Numbered from the stretch's first letter, positions 27,783 through 36,432 are shown. The stretch: 64,000 bases of DNA from Arthrobacter sp. 35W (GCF_000482545.1 NZ_KI519455.1:124001-188000), one strand, 5' to 3'. Numbers and translations: made by a program. The notes: generated from the letters alone by a model not told the origin.

Positions 27783-28056
27783 TGCAGCTACTCCTCCGGA
27801 GACTCGATGCCGCCATCATACAGTTCCGAGTGCCTCGTACGCTTGCACTCAGCTAGTGACTTTTGCAGAACTTCGCCCCATCGTTGATCTGGGATGTCCG
27901 TCTGCCGAACCACAGTTCAGTGACTTGCGTTACTTTGTCGATCGGCGCGTTGCAGGAGAGACACTTCCCACGACCGGATTTGCATGCTTATTTCGGCCGT
28001 TGCCGACGCACCGCTGTTCCTTCACGGCATCATCGTTCATCCCTGTTTCAGTTGCC

Positions 28057-28575
28057 CTATTCCGGATCAGCAATGTGTGTCATCCAGTGCCGTAACCGCC
28101 TCACGAGTTCGCCGTACTCCACAATTGAAAGCTTTTCGATCAGTCTCATGATTTGCTCGATCTTCTGCCCCTCGGGCTCGGGGCGATGGTGGATCTCGAC
28201 GGCATAGCTCTCAATGAGTGCGGCAAAAGTGGCGAGCGCGGTGGATTCCGGCTTCTTTCGGAAGGTGTCGACAGAGTGGTATCCAAGGCGTTCGGCAGCA
28301 ACTTTCCGAAGTACAGTCGGCGATGCTCCGCGCCTACCGAGCTCTAACCCCAATAGAAGCCCGATAGCGGTTCCCTGGGCGCCCTCCGAGCGCTGCGCGT
28401 AGACCGCACGGAGCATGCGTTCAACGTCGCTTGGCTGTCCGCCCCCCATGGTCTCTTCAGCCAAACGAACAAGTGCGGGAATCTGATTGACGCAGTCGTC
28501 TAGCCGGTGCAGGCCGTGGCGTCGCACCACCTTGAGCTCTGCAATGAGCAACTGCTGCAGTTTGGATTCCGGCAT
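28057..28575 (-). CDS. hypothetical protein, mostly helical
   Basis: 172 residues from ATG 28575 (MPESKLQQLLIAELKVVRRH); the frame stays open to 28701, but that extra N-terminus (CGDTGTGFPSTSIQ) looks non-coding. The middle reads RMLRAVYAQRSEGAQGTAIG, LLLGLELGRRGASPTVLRKV and AAERLGYHSVDTFRKK, the last resembling a helix-turn-helix region. The C-terminus AVEIHHRPEPEGQKIEQIM is the part found again, decayed, near 25 kb. Function unknown; a regulator is possible. It is divergent from the element backbone that starts at 28719. Confidence 0.6.
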   Translation of the reverse strand: MPESKLQQLLIAELKVVRRHGLHRLDDCVNQIPALVRLAEETMGGGQPSDVERMLRAVYAQRSEGAQGTAIGLLLGLELGRRGASPTVLRKVAAERLGYHSVDTFRKKPESTALATFAALIESYAVEIHHRPEPEGQKIEQIMRLIEKLSIVEYGELVRRLRHWMTHIADPE

Positions 28576-28718
28576 GCCCAGATTTTGCCACCAAAATGCC
28601 CAGTTTGGCCCCAGCAAGTGCGACAGCCCAACAACTTGAATTGATGTAGACGGAAATCCCGTTCCGGTATCGCCACAGCGGAGATGCCGCTCCACATTCA
28701 ACAGATTGGACCCAGACC

Positions 28719-29027
28719 ATGTCTGACCTTATCCGTCGCCCCGGAGGCGACACCTCCCCGTATTCCGCCCCCGGCGGATTCTCCCGCACCGAGGGCAAGG
28801 GACTCCAACGGCGGCAGAACACCGAGATTGCCAACGGTCTCGTGACCGCCGCTCGTGTCCAGGCAGCCGGCTACGTGGCCGCCACGGGCATGCAACTCTC
28901 GGCCATGCTCAGCCGCGAGGCCCAGTTCCAGTCCGATGGCGACCCGCGCACGGCGGAACGCCTGAACTACATCGCCGACTCCTTCGCCGAATATGCGGCG
29001 CTGGAAGTCCGCCGGTTCCAGCGGTAA
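28719..29027 (+). CDS. small hypothetical protein of the element backbone
   Basis: 102-residue protein starting MSDLIRRPGGDTSPYSAPGG, with a flexible Gly/Pro-rich N-terminus and a helical C-terminus (IANGLVTAARVQAAGYVAAT, then ERLNYIADSFAEYAALEVRR). No enzyme motif. It is the first of a tightly packed plus-strand series of element genes, 11 bp before the next. Function unknown. Confidence 0.65.
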   Translation: MSDLIRRPGGDTSPYSAPGGFSRTEGKGLQRRQNTEIANGLVTAARVQAAGYVAATGMQLSAMLSREAQFQSDGDPRTAERLNYIADSFAEYAALEVRRFQR

Positions 29028-29038
29028 AGGACATTCCG

Positions 29039-29284
29039 ATGAAGCATGAATTTGCCAATCCGTTCATGTCCCGGCAGCAGCCGGAACCTGAGGTTCTGCA
29101 GCACGAGGCGGCGGTGCGCCTATTCATCGGCCGTGTGGCGTCCCTGGTGGACGAACTCGATGCCGTTGCAATGACGGTTAATGCTGACTCACCGGCCACG
29201 GCGCGCCATCTGCGCCTGGTTTCGCAGCAGATGTCGGCCATGGCGTTGACGGCGCTTGAGACCTGGCCGAAGGTGCTGCGGTAG
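29039..29284 (+). CDS. small hypothetical protein of the element backbone
   Basis: 81 residues, helical, with AAAGGA before ATG. The text VRLFIGRVASLVDELDAVAM and LRLVSQQMSAMALTALETWP suggests a small bundle. It lies between two other small element genes with 2-11 bp spacing, so it is part of an operon. Function unknown. Confidence 0.65.
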   Translation: MKHEFANPFMSRQQPEPEVLQHEAAVRLFIGRVASLVDELDAVAMTVNADSPATARHLRLVSQQMSAMALTALETWPKVLR

Positions 29285-29286
29285 CG

Positions 29287-29496
29287 ATGGTGACATTGAT
29301 CTGGGTGCTCACCCTGGTGGCCAGTGTTGCTGCCATCTTCGCCGCGTACATGGTCGTCGCCGACTTCTGGAACGACCGAACGCCGTCCCACCGGGACCAG
29401 ATGACCCGCATCAAGCAGGAAGCTGACGAAACGGTCGCCCGTCTCGATGTGTCCTACCGCCAGGCGCTGCGGGAGATGCGTCGCCACCGCCGCTAG
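29287..29496 (+). CDS. small single-pass membrane protein
   Basis: 69 residues. One N-terminal membrane helix (LIWVLTLVASVAAIFAAYMV, about 4-25) is followed by a charged cytoplasmic helix (RIKQEADETVARLDVSYRQA) ending RRHRR. It starts 2 bp after the upstream stop. The layout fits a small membrane anchor in a transfer gene cluster, but no family is recognised. Confidence 0.6.
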   Translation: MVTLIWVLTLVASVAAIFAAYMVVADFWNDRTPSHRDQMTRIKQEADETVARLDVSYRQALREMRRHRR

Positions 29497-29566
29497 CGGA
29501 ACACACCTGAGAGCCGCCGCTCTCACTCTCCTTATCCACCATGCCTCCAGAGAGGGGTTAATTGTC

Positions 29567-30094
29567 ATGCCCGAAACCTTCACATCGTCCGAACTCGCCA
29601 CCGCCCAGAAGCGGCTCAGTGACTACATCCTGGACGAAGCCCACAAGATTGAACACCGGCTGCACTTCGGCTGGGAGCCGGCCGCCGATGCTCCGGACAA
29701 GTACACCGACCTGTGTGCAGCCTTCACGGACTCCCAGGAGGATGGCCGCCCGCTGCCCGTGTCCAACGAAAACAGCGGCAGCGTGGTCTTCGGCTCACCG
29801 GAGGTCAATATGGCCTACCGCTACGTCCACGACGTCGCTCACGTCGAACAGGGCCTGACCTTCTCGTCTCCAGACGAGTTCGAGCTGGCTCGCTGGCAGA
29901 TGCACCGCTTCGAGCGGACCGGCTTCAGCCATAACGACCTGGAGTGGCACCTGTTTCAGGCGGACGCGGTCGGGCAGGTGCTGTACTACGCGGTGACCAA
30001 GCAGTTCGTCAGCGATCAGCTGCAATTCGCCCTGGACTGTGTCCGGCACGGCCTCGACACGGGCCTCTACCTGGAGATGGAGCGCCAGAAGTGA
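29567..30094 (+). CDS. hypothetical protein of the element backbone
   Basis: 175 residues from ATG 29567, preceded by GAGGGG; upstream codons in the same frame are unsupported. Soluble, acidic, with histidines around PEVNMAYRYVHDVAHVEQGL and HNDLEWHLFQADAVGQ, which is suggestive of a metal site but not a recognised one. The C-terminus is YAVTKQFVSDQLQFALDC. It overlaps the next small membrane gene by 4 bp. Function unknown. Confidence 0.65.
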   Translation: MPETFTSSELATAQKRLSDYILDEAHKIEHRLHFGWEPAADAPDKYTDLCAAFTDSQEDGRPLPVSNENSGSVVFGSPEVNMAYRYVHDVAHVEQGLTFSSPDEFELARWQMHRFERTGFSHNDLEWHLFQADAVGQVLYYAVTKQFVSDQLQFALDCVRHGLDTGLYLEMERQK

Positions 30095-30291
30095 TCGGCG
30101 ATCCGAGCCCGAAGTCGTGGTTCGATCGGGCTATCGGTGCCTGCATGTCGATCCTACTGGCCGTCATCGCCCTGTACTGCGCCACTCAGGTGCTGCAGTC
30201 GATCCTGCCATTCCTGGTCGTCTGCGTCGGCATCGGCGCGATCATCTGGGCGGTCTGGGTCTTCATCCAGTACCGCCGCAACAAGTACTAA
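30091..30291 (+). CDS. small two-helix membrane protein
   Basis: 66 residues from GTG 30091, which overlaps the previous stop as GTGA. Two adjacent membrane helices: CMSILLAVIALYCATQVLQ and ILPFLVVCVGIGAIIWAVWV, ending FIQYRRNKY. A small transfer-apparatus or inner-membrane component is likely by context, but no family is recognised. Confidence 0.6.
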   Translation: MIGDPSPKSWFDRAIGACMSILLAVIALYCATQVLQSILPFLVVCVGIGAIIWAVWVFIQYRRNKY

Positions 30292-30359
30292 ATCCATCGC
30301 CGCACTGCGGCAACTGAGCTCTTCCAGTCGGTGTTGTGGTTTGCGCCAAAGTGGTTGAT

Positions 30360-30377
30360 CGTTCAACCAATTGAACG
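30360..30377 (+). promoter_or_regulatory. operator palindrome O1
   Basis: CGTTCAA-CCAA-TTGAACG, a perfect 7-bp inverted repeat with a 4-bp spacer, 87 bp before the gene at 30464. The identical half-sites recur 37 bp downstream and, imperfectly, before the XRE gene, so this is a likely repressor site. Confidence 0.75.
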
Positions 30378-30396
30378 CATACTAGCCCACAGACCA

Positions 30397-30414
30397 CGTT
30401 CAATACGTTGAACG
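30397..30414 (+). promoter_or_regulatory. operator palindrome O2
   Basis: CGTTCAA-TACG-TTGAACG, the same half-sites as O1 with a different spacer. Together O1 and O2 bracket the likely promoter of the transfer operon that starts at 30464. Confidence 0.75.
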
Positions 30415-30463
30415 ATCGTCTGCATCGCCAACCACAACACCAATTGAAAGGAGGGGAATCACC

Positions 30464-30670
30464 ATGCCTACACACAAACAACCACGCCGCCGCCGCGCCA
30501 CCCGTCCGCGCCAGGAGCGCCACATCCTGGTCTATGGGGTCCAACGCGACAAGCCGGACCTGCGCAAGCTCAGCCGGGCCGTCATCGCCATGGCTCAGGC
30601 CGAAGCCGAACGCGACGCGCAGCGCCAGCACGAGACGAATCGGCGCCCAAGGGGAGATCGTCATGACTAG
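30464..30670 (+). CDS. small basic hypothetical protein
   Basis: 68 residues, very Arg-rich (RRRRATRPRQERHILVYG, then KLSRAVIAMAQAEAERDAQ), with a strong AAAGGAGGGG before ATG 30464. It is the first gene after operators O1/O2 and overlaps the start of the coupling-type ATPase by 8 bp. It probably binds DNA or another element protein; no family recognised. Confidence 0.6.
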   Translation: MPTHKQPRRRRATRPRQERHILVYGVQRDKPDLRKLSRAVIAMAQAEAERDAQRQHETNRRPRGDRHD

Positions 30671-32837
30671 CCAGGAATCCCTACTAAGTCAGATCATCTG
30701 GCAGGAGATCTACTGGCCGCACCCCTTGGACGCGACGCGTACGCTGAACCTGCTCCGCCAATGGGCCGCCCAGCTCCACGCTCCCCAGATCATTCTGGAG
30801 GCCCGAGCCACCAAGAACGGCATCCGCTTTCTGGTTGGGTCCCAGCGCCGTCACGAAACCGCCCTCCGCCGCGACATTGAGCAGATGGTGCCTGGCGCCA
30901 TCGTTGCTGCCGACGTTAACGGACGCAGCCATGCAACCGTCGCCCGCCGCCTGACCATCAATCAGCCGATCCGGCCGCTCGAGTCACACGACAACGAGGG
31001 CAGCACCCGGTCCATTCTGGCCAGTCTCGCTGGACTGCGCGGCAAGGAACTGGTGGTCGTGCAAATCGTGCTCGGTCCACGACTGGCACCCCAGTTGCTA
31101 CCTGGACGACTGCCACGGGCAGACCAGGGAATTGCCTCCTTGGCATTGACCGGCATCCAGCCAGAACGCCGCCCGCCGGTCGCCAAGCAAATCCAGCTCA
31201 AACAGTCCGACCATGGGTTCGCCGCTGTCATCCGCATCGGCGTCACCGCCACCGACGAAGCCCGCTGTGCAACCCTGATCAAACGTGTCGTTGGCTCATT
31301 CGGGACGCTGCTGACGCCTGGCCTGCGGCTGCGCGAACACCGGGAAAAGGTGCAGAAACTGAACGCTCCCGCCTCGGAGTGGGCATTCCTCACCGCGGCG
31401 CAACGGCTGTCTGTCGCAGAGGTTGGCTTGCTCAGCGGCTGGCCGGTTGGCGCTGTCGATACCCCGTATCCCGGGTTGCCGCCGATCCATCCGCGCCCGA
31501 TCCGTCCCTCGTTCACTACCGGGGATAAGCACCGGGTGGTTGCCCAGGCCACGGCGCCAGGTGCCACCGACGCCACACTCGGGATCACGGCTGATGACAG
31601 CCGGCGTCACCTCTGGCTGCTGGGGCCGACCGGCGTCGGCAAGAGTTCGCTGCTGTTGAACCTGATTTACGGTGACATGCTGGCCGGACGGGCTTTGGTC
31701 GTGGTCGAGCCGAAGGACCTGATTCGCGATGTCCTGGCCGTCGTACCGGCATCGCGCCGGGATGACATTGTGCTGGTCGATCCTCTGGACAGCGCCCCGG
31801 TCGGCATCAATCCACTCGATCTCCACGGGCGGTCACCGGCACTGGTCGCCGACCAGCTCTTCGGCACCTTCAAAGCGCTCTACGGGGCGGACGGGTTGGG
31901 GCCACGCTCGTCGGACATACTGCGGCACTGCCTATTGGCTTTGGCCAGCCGCGGTGACGCCAGCCTGGCCATGCTGCCGGTGCTGCTGACCAACCCCGGC
32001 TTCCGCCGCTCGGTCACACAGCACATTGCCCGCAGCGACCCGTTTTCGGCCGGACCATTCTGGCGCTGGTTCGACCAGCTCTCGCCGGAGGCCAGCGCCC
32101 AGGTGACGGCTCCACTGATGAACAAGCTGCGCCCGTTATTGGATTCGCACCTGCGCCACGTCCTGGCCCAGCGCAACCCCCGGTTCAACATCCGGCAAGT
32201 CCTGACCGAACGGAAGATTCTGCTGGTACCGCTTCAAAAAGGCGTGCTCGGGCCGGAAGCCGCCGAACTGCTCGGTGCGCTCGTCGTCGCTGAACTCTGG
32301 CAGGCCATTCAGGAACGTGCCGCCATCGACCCGAAAGACCGTGACACGGTCATGGTCTACCTCGATGAGGTGCAGGACTACCTACGTCTACCTACAGATA
32401 TCGGCGATGCATTGGCTACCTCGCGAAGCTTGGGTGCCGCCTTCCACGTGGCCCATCAGTACCTCGACCAGTTACCGATGGCGATGCGCTCGGCCTTCGA
32501 AGCGAACTGCCGCTCCCGCATCTTCTTCCAGCTGGCGGCCAAGGACGCCCGCGCAGCCGCCGCCATGGCTCCAGGGCTCGACCCCGAGGACTTCACCTCA
32601 CTGCCGGCTCGTCATGTCTATGTGCAGCTCGTCAACCAGGGAACCGTCACCGACTGGGCATCGGGCAGGACCCTCACGACGCCGAAGGCGACGGCCAACG
32701 TGCCCGACATTCAAGCCCGCAGCCGCCTCCATTACGGCCAGGCCACCGACGCCATTGAACAAGGACTTCTCGGCATCCTGGAACTCCCCCAGGATCAACC
32801 AGACTCGGGCGGGCGCCGCCGCAGGAGCACATCATGA
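30663..32837 (+). CDS. VirD4/TraG-like conjugative coupling ATPase
   Basis: 724 residues from ATG 30663 (GGGGAGAT upstream). An N-terminal region of about 300 residues precedes a RecA-like ATPase with Walker A GPTGVGKS at 321-328 and Walker B VMVYLDEVQDYLRL near 568. The stretch LLGPTGVGKSSLLLNLI and the later VAHQYLDQLPMAMRSAFE are typical of TraD/VirD4/TraG and DUF87 proteins that pump DNA through a type IV channel. No N-terminal membrane helix is evident, so it may dock on the small membrane proteins upstream. It overlaps neighbours by 8 bp (5') and 4 bp (3'). Confidence 0.8.
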   Translation: MTSQESLLSQIIWQEIYWPHPLDATRTLNLLRQWAAQLHAPQIILEARATKNGIRFLVGSQRRHETALRRDIEQMVPGAIVAADVNGRSHATVARRLTINQPIRPLESHDNEGSTRSILASLAGLRGKELVVVQIVLGPRLAPQLLPGRLPRADQGIASLALTGIQPERRPPVAKQIQLKQSDHGFAAVIRIGVTATDEARCATLIKRVVGSFGTLLTPGLRLREHREKVQKLNAPASEWAFLTAAQRLSVAEVGLLSGWPVGAVDTPYPGLPPIHPRPIRPSFTTGDKHRVVAQATAPGATDATLGITADDSRRHLWLLGPTGVGKSSLLLNLIYGDMLAGRALVVVEPKDLIRDVLAVVPASRRDDIVLVDPLDSAPVGINPLDLHGRSPALVADQLFGTFKALYGADGLGPRSSDILRHCLLALASRGDASLAMLPVLLTNPGFRRSVTQHIARSDPFSAGPFWRWFDQLSPEASAQVTAPLMNKLRPLLDSHLRHVLAQRNPRFNIRQVLTERKILLVPLQKGVLGPEAAELLGALVVAELWQAIQERAAIDPKDRDTVMVYLDEVQDYLRLPTDIGDALATSRSLGAAFHVAHQYLDQLPMAMRSAFEANCRSRIFFQLAAKDARAAAAMAPGLDPEDFTSLPARHVYVQLVNQGTVTDWASGRTLTTPKATANVPDIQARSRLHYGQATDAIEQGLLGILELPQDQPDSGGRRRRSTS

Positions 32838-33808
32838 ACGACAAAACGACCCTTCCGACCGGCTACCCGGCCGCGTCGAGCCACCCACCGGCATTCATGC
32901 AGGTCAGCGGCGAAAAGGGGACAACAGGGGCGACGAATACCGGTGCCCTGACGGACACCGGAGCACACGCCGGACCACGCATCAGCAGCCGACGACTGCG
33001 GGAGATCCAGTCTCACCTCAGCGAACGCGACCAGGCTATCTTGGCATCCGTCGACCGCTACCGATTCCTGACCGCCAGACACCTCCAGGCGCTGCACTTC
33101 ACGGATCATGCGTCGGCAACCTCTGCCGCTCGAACCTGTCGCCGCGTCCTGGCTCGGCTGCGCACACTCCGAATCCTGGGCGTCTTGGACCGCCGGATCG
33201 GCGGCATCCGAGCTGGCTCCGAGGGCCTGGTCTACTACGTGGATACGGCGGGCGACCGCCTTCAACGCGGCGTAACGTCGGCCCGGGCACGCAAGCGGTT
33301 TGACGAGCCATCAGCCCGCTTCCTCGACCACACGCTGGCGATCGCGGACATGGCTGTAGGGATCCTTGAAACCGCTATGGCCCACGGGGCTGAGGTGGTC
33401 AAACTCGATCCCGAACACGCTGCCACCCGCACCTACGCAGACAACTACGGGGTCGCCCAAGTGCTGCGCCCCGACCTCTACGTCGAACTGGCAGCTTCCA
33501 CCGGCGACGAGGAAGTCAGCGTATTCTTCATCGAGGTCGACCTCGGGCACGAAAGCCTGCCCACGCTGCTCGGGAAGGCCCTGATGTACGAGGACTACCG
33601 CAGCACCGGTATTGAACAACGCCAGTTCGGCGGTTTCCCCCAGGTCATTTGGGCCATGGACGCCTACCGCGAAACCACCGCCCAGCGGCGCCGAAAGTCG
33701 CTCCAAGACTCCCTCGAACGGAATAGCCGTCTCAACGCCGGCCTGTACCGGATTCAGGCAGTTCAGGATACCGCCATGGACATTGTGCAGGGGCTGCGCC
33801 ATGACTAA
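32834..33808 (+). CDS. replication-relaxation family protein
   Basis: 324 residues. A disordered N-terminus of about 50 residues precedes a winged-helix-like domain LSERDQAILASVDRYRFLTA with HLQALHF and a run of helices (CRRVLARLRTLRILGVLDRR), the hallmark of the Replic_Relax family of actinobacterial plasmids and ICEs. The C-terminal half (YVELAASTGDEEVSVFFIEV, DLGHESLPTLLGKALMYEDY) resembles a nuclease-like fold without a checked active site. It may stand in for the initiator or relaxase. ATGA overlap with the upstream ATPase; 8-bp overlap with the methylase. Confidence 0.8.
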   Translation: MNDKTTLPTGYPAASSHPPAFMQVSGEKGTTGATNTGALTDTGAHAGPRISSRRLREIQSHLSERDQAILASVDRYRFLTARHLQALHFTDHASATSAARTCRRVLARLRTLRILGVLDRRIGGIRAGSEGLVYYVDTAGDRLQRGVTSARARKRFDEPSARFLDHTLAIADMAVGILETAMAHGAEVVKLDPEHAATRTYADNYGVAQVLRPDLYVELAASTGDEEVSVFFIEVDLGHESLPTLLGKALMYEDYRSTGIEQRQFGGFPQVIWAMDAYRETTAQRRRKSLQDSLERNSRLNAGLYRIQAVQDTAMDIVQGLRHD

Positions 33809-34799
33809 TATGACTGGCAAACTCCACATTGGCGACGCACTGAAAACACTGCGCAGCTTGCCGAATGAATCGATCGACATGTGCCTGACCAGCCCACCGT
33901 ATTTCCGGCTGCGCGACTACGACGCTCCCGGCCAGCTCGGGTTGGAAGAGTCCGTCGATACCTGGGCGGCCACCCTCCGTGAGGTGTGCCGCGAAGTCCG
34001 CCGCGTCCTTGTGCCAACCGGCACGTTTTGGCTCAATCTGGGCGACACCTACACTACCCATGCCCGCCAGGGTGCCCCGCCCAAAAGCCTGGCACTGGCA
34101 CCGGAACGGCTCGTCCGGCTGTTGCAGGACGACGGCTGGATTCTGCGCAACAAGATCATCTGGGCCAAGCCAAACCCCATGCCAACCAGCGTCCGCGACC
34201 GGCTCACAGCCACCCATGAGGTGATCTACCTCTTTGCCAAACAGCCCCGCTACTTCTTCGATCTGGACAATATCCGTGTTCCCCACGTCTCCAAACCGGG
34301 AGCACCACCCGGGCGCCGGTCTCGCCGACCAGCCGCAGAGCCCTGGCGTGGCCCGAACGCGGATTCCACGACTGGCTTGGCGACCATGAAGGCGCGGGGC
34401 ATGGTCGGGCACCCGCTGGGCAAAAACCCGGGCGACGTCTGGACAATTTCGACGTCAGCAGGAAAGGGCAGCCACCACGCCACCTTTCCCGAACCGTTGG
34501 CCAGCCGTTGCATCCAGGCCGGGACCCCCGAAACCCGCTGCATCACGTGCCGTAAGCCGCATACCCGTGCCATTCGACGGCTTGGCGAAACGGCCACCCG
34601 ACTCGCTCTCGCACCAACCTGCGGGCACCGCGACGGCACGGAGCCCGGCATTGTCCTTGACCCATTTATGGGCTCGGGCACCACGGCCGTTGTCGCCGAA
34701 CGGCTGCACCGGCAATGGATAGGGGTGGAAATCAACCCGGACTTCGCCCGTGAAGCCGTCGCCCGCATCGAATCCGCCAGTGCATCACCCACAGGCTGA
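33801..34799 (+). CDS. orphan site-specific DNA methyltransferase
   Basis: 332 residues from ATG 33801. Catalytic motif CLTSPPYFRLRDYD is at about 28-41 and the AdoMet motif VLDPFMGSGTTAVVAERL near 285, so it is a beta-class N4-cytosine or N6-adenine methylase; SPPY favours N4-cytosine. Between them a small Cys cluster (CITCRKPH followed by CGHRDG) looks like a zinc-binding insertion. There is no cognate restriction enzyme in the backbone; together with ardA it probably shields the element from host restriction. Confidence 0.85.
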   Translation: MTNMTGKLHIGDALKTLRSLPNESIDMCLTSPPYFRLRDYDAPGQLGLEESVDTWAATLREVCREVRRVLVPTGTFWLNLGDTYTTHARQGAPPKSLALAPERLVRLLQDDGWILRNKIIWAKPNPMPTSVRDRLTATHEVIYLFAKQPRYFFDLDNIRVPHVSKPGAPPGRRSRRPAAEPWRGPNADSTTGLATMKARGMVGHPLGKNPGDVWTISTSAGKGSHHATFPEPLASRCIQAGTPETRCITCRKPHTRAIRRLGETATRLALAPTCGHRDGTEPGIVLDPFMGSGTTAVVAERLHRQWIGVEINPDFAREAVARIESASASPTG

Positions 34800-34886
34800 A
34801 CCCGCGATAACTCGTCGGTGTCATGCGGCTCGGTGAGTCAGGTTTCATCCCGAAACCTCGCCGACCGCAAGCACCGAGGAGTTGTC

Positions 34887-35204
34887 ATGACGACACCACC
34901 GGTTGACGGCACTGACCGTCACACCCCGGACAGCGTGAAAACGCTGGCCGTCCGGCTCGAACCGGACATCCACACCCAGCTGACGCTCATCGCGCAGCTG
35001 CGCAGCAGCACCATCACCGCAGAGATCCGGCAGGCTTTGGCGGCGCACATTGCGCTCGTCAAGGAGAACACCGATCTGGTCTCCCAGGCCGAATCTGCCA
35101 TGGCAGAGATCGAACGTGAGGCGGCAGCCCGCCGCGAGGCCATCGCCAGCCTGTTCGGCACTGACCAGGCAGAGATGAAGCCCCGCACAGCGCGTGGACG
35201 CTAG
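34887..35204 (+). CDS. ribbon-helix-helix type DNA-binding protein
   Basis: 105 residues from ATG 34887 (GAGGA upstream). The core KTLAVRLEPDIHTQLTLIAQ with SSTITAEIRQALAAHIALVK is a ribbon-helix-helix fold (Arc/CopG/MetJ type), followed by an Ala/Glu helix. It probably autoregulates or binds an origin of transfer or replication. It stands between the methylase and ardA with its own ribosome-binding site. Confidence 0.7.
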   Translation: MTTPPVDGTDRHTPDSVKTLAVRLEPDIHTQLTLIAQLRSSTITAEIRQALAAHIALVKENTDLVSQAESAMAEIEREAAARREAIASLFGTDQAEMKPRTARGR

Positions 35205-35308
35205 TTCGAGCCAACTACCGGCAGGAGTCAGCGTGAGTGGAGTTCGATCGAACTCCCTCCGCTGCTCCTGCCGGAAAAATACACCACGTAAGCGAAAGGA
35301 GGCAACTC

Positions 35309-35893
35309 ATGAACCACGAACACCTACCCGGGACAGACCCGGAACGCCAGAACCAACGCACCACACCATGTATCTACGTCGCGTCGCTGGCCGACTACAA
35401 CAACGGCCGGCTGCTCGGTGATTGGATTGACGCCACCATCGGAGCCGAGGCCATCTACGAGAGGATCACCGCCATCCTGGCCCGATCCACAGAGCCGGCA
35501 CCGGAGGAATGGGCGATCCACGACTACGAGGGCTTCGGCAACAAACGACTCAGTGAGTACGAACGCATCGAAGACGTCGCCGCCCTGGCCGAAGGCATCG
35601 AGCAGCACGGTGAAGCCTTCGCCGTCTGGGTCGACTACACCGGCCTCGATCCCGAAGACTGGCACCACTTCGACGAGGCCTATCTGGGCGAATACGAGAA
35701 TCTGGCAGCCTATGCCGAACAGATCATCGATGACCTGGGATGGCGTGACGAGGTCGAAAAGTTCTTGCCGGAATCGCTCCAGCGATACGTCAAGATCGAC
35801 GCCGAGGTCATGGCTGAAGATATGCGCCTGAATGGTGAGATCTACAGCGTCGAGTCTGGCTCGGGCATCTACGTATTCAACAGCCGCATCTGA
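35309..35893 (+). CDS. ardA: ArdA-like antirestriction protein
   Basis: 194 residues from ATG 35309 with AAAGGAGG seven bases upstream. The ArdA opening CIYVASLADYNNGRLLGDWI is clear. The acidic body (EEWAIHDYEGFG, IEQHGEAFAVWVDYTG, YLGEYENLAAYAEQ) is the DNA-mimic that blocks type I restriction enzymes. Conjugative elements carry it to survive entry into a new host. It lies between the RHH gene and the repressor, with 124 bp to the latter. Confidence 0.88.
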   Translation: MNHEHLPGTDPERQNQRTTPCIYVASLADYNNGRLLGDWIDATIGAEAIYERITAILARSTEPAPEEWAIHDYEGFGNKRLSEYERIEDVAALAEGIEQHGEAFAVWVDYTGLDPEDWHHFDEAYLGEYENLAAYAEQIIDDLGWRDEVEKFLPESLQRYVKIDAEVMAEDMRLNGEIYSVESGSGIYVFNSRI

Positions 35894-35960
35894 CAATATC
35901 CGAAGAATAAGGCAGTACTTCCTGCCTTGACGAAATTTCTGTTGTGGAATTCGCTTAAAT

Positions 35961-35978
35961 CGTTGAACGAAATGAACG
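35961..35978 (+). promoter_or_regulatory. operator palindrome O3 upstream of the XRE gene
   Basis: CGTTGAA-CGAA-ATGAACG matches the O1/O2 consensus CGTTCAA-N4-TTGAACG with one mismatch per arm. It ends 39 bp before the XRE start. A weaker site at the repressor's own promoter fits autoregulation. Confidence 0.65.
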
Positions 35979-36017
35979 ATCGGCCCATACTACAAACAGA
36001 AATTGGAGATCAACGAA

Positions 36018-36401
36018 ATGCAAGACCACGACATACAACAACTGGCGGACGCCATCCGGGAACGACGCCAAGAACTCGGCCTGTCCGCCAGCGAAGTCGC
36101 CCGGCGTGCGGACGTCGCCAAGGGAACCATCACCAGGTTAGAACTCGGGCAAATCACCAGCCCCCGCATGGACAATCTGCGCTCGATCGCCGACGTGCTC
36201 CAGATCCCGCTGACCAATCTCCTGGCTGAATCCCGCGTCCTGCGTGGATCAGACCTCCCCACATTGCAGCCCTACCTGCGCACCAAATTCAAAGACATGC
36301 CAGAAGGCGCCGTTCGTGAAATCGAAGAACACTTCCGCGACGTCGCCGCTCGCCACGGCATCGACGTCACCACCGGCCCCGCGCCAGGCGAGGACGAGTA
36401 A
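36018..36401 (+). CDS. XRE-family repressor (ImmR-like)
   Basis: 127 residues from ATG 36018 (GGAG upstream). The N-terminal HTH_3 domain IRERRQELGLSASEVARRAD with VAKGTITRLELGQITSPRMD is clear; the C-terminal 60 residues are probably for dimerisation or for recognition by the neighbouring protease. It is followed 31 bp later by the ImmA/IrrE protease, as in ICEBs1 ImmR/ImmA. It is the best candidate to bind the CGTTCAA-N4-TTGAACG palindromes. Confidence 0.85.
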   Translation: MQDHDIQQLADAIRERRQELGLSASEVARRADVAKGTITRLELGQITSPRMDNLRSIADVLQIPLTNLLAESRVLRGSDLPTLQPYLRTKFKDMPEGAVREIEEHFRDVAARHGIDVTTGPAPGEDE

Positions 36402-36432
36402 CCCACCTATTTCTCAGAGAAAGGAGAAAGCC

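Noticed and set aside
28576-28701. N-terminal extension of the gene at 28057
   Set aside because: Text lacks the helical character of the rest and would reach within 18 bp of the divergent gene start.
30408-30662. N-terminal extension of the coupling ATPase
   Set aside because: It would cover operator O2 and a good Shine-Dalgarno for the small gene at 30464; ATG 30663 has its own GGGGAGAT.
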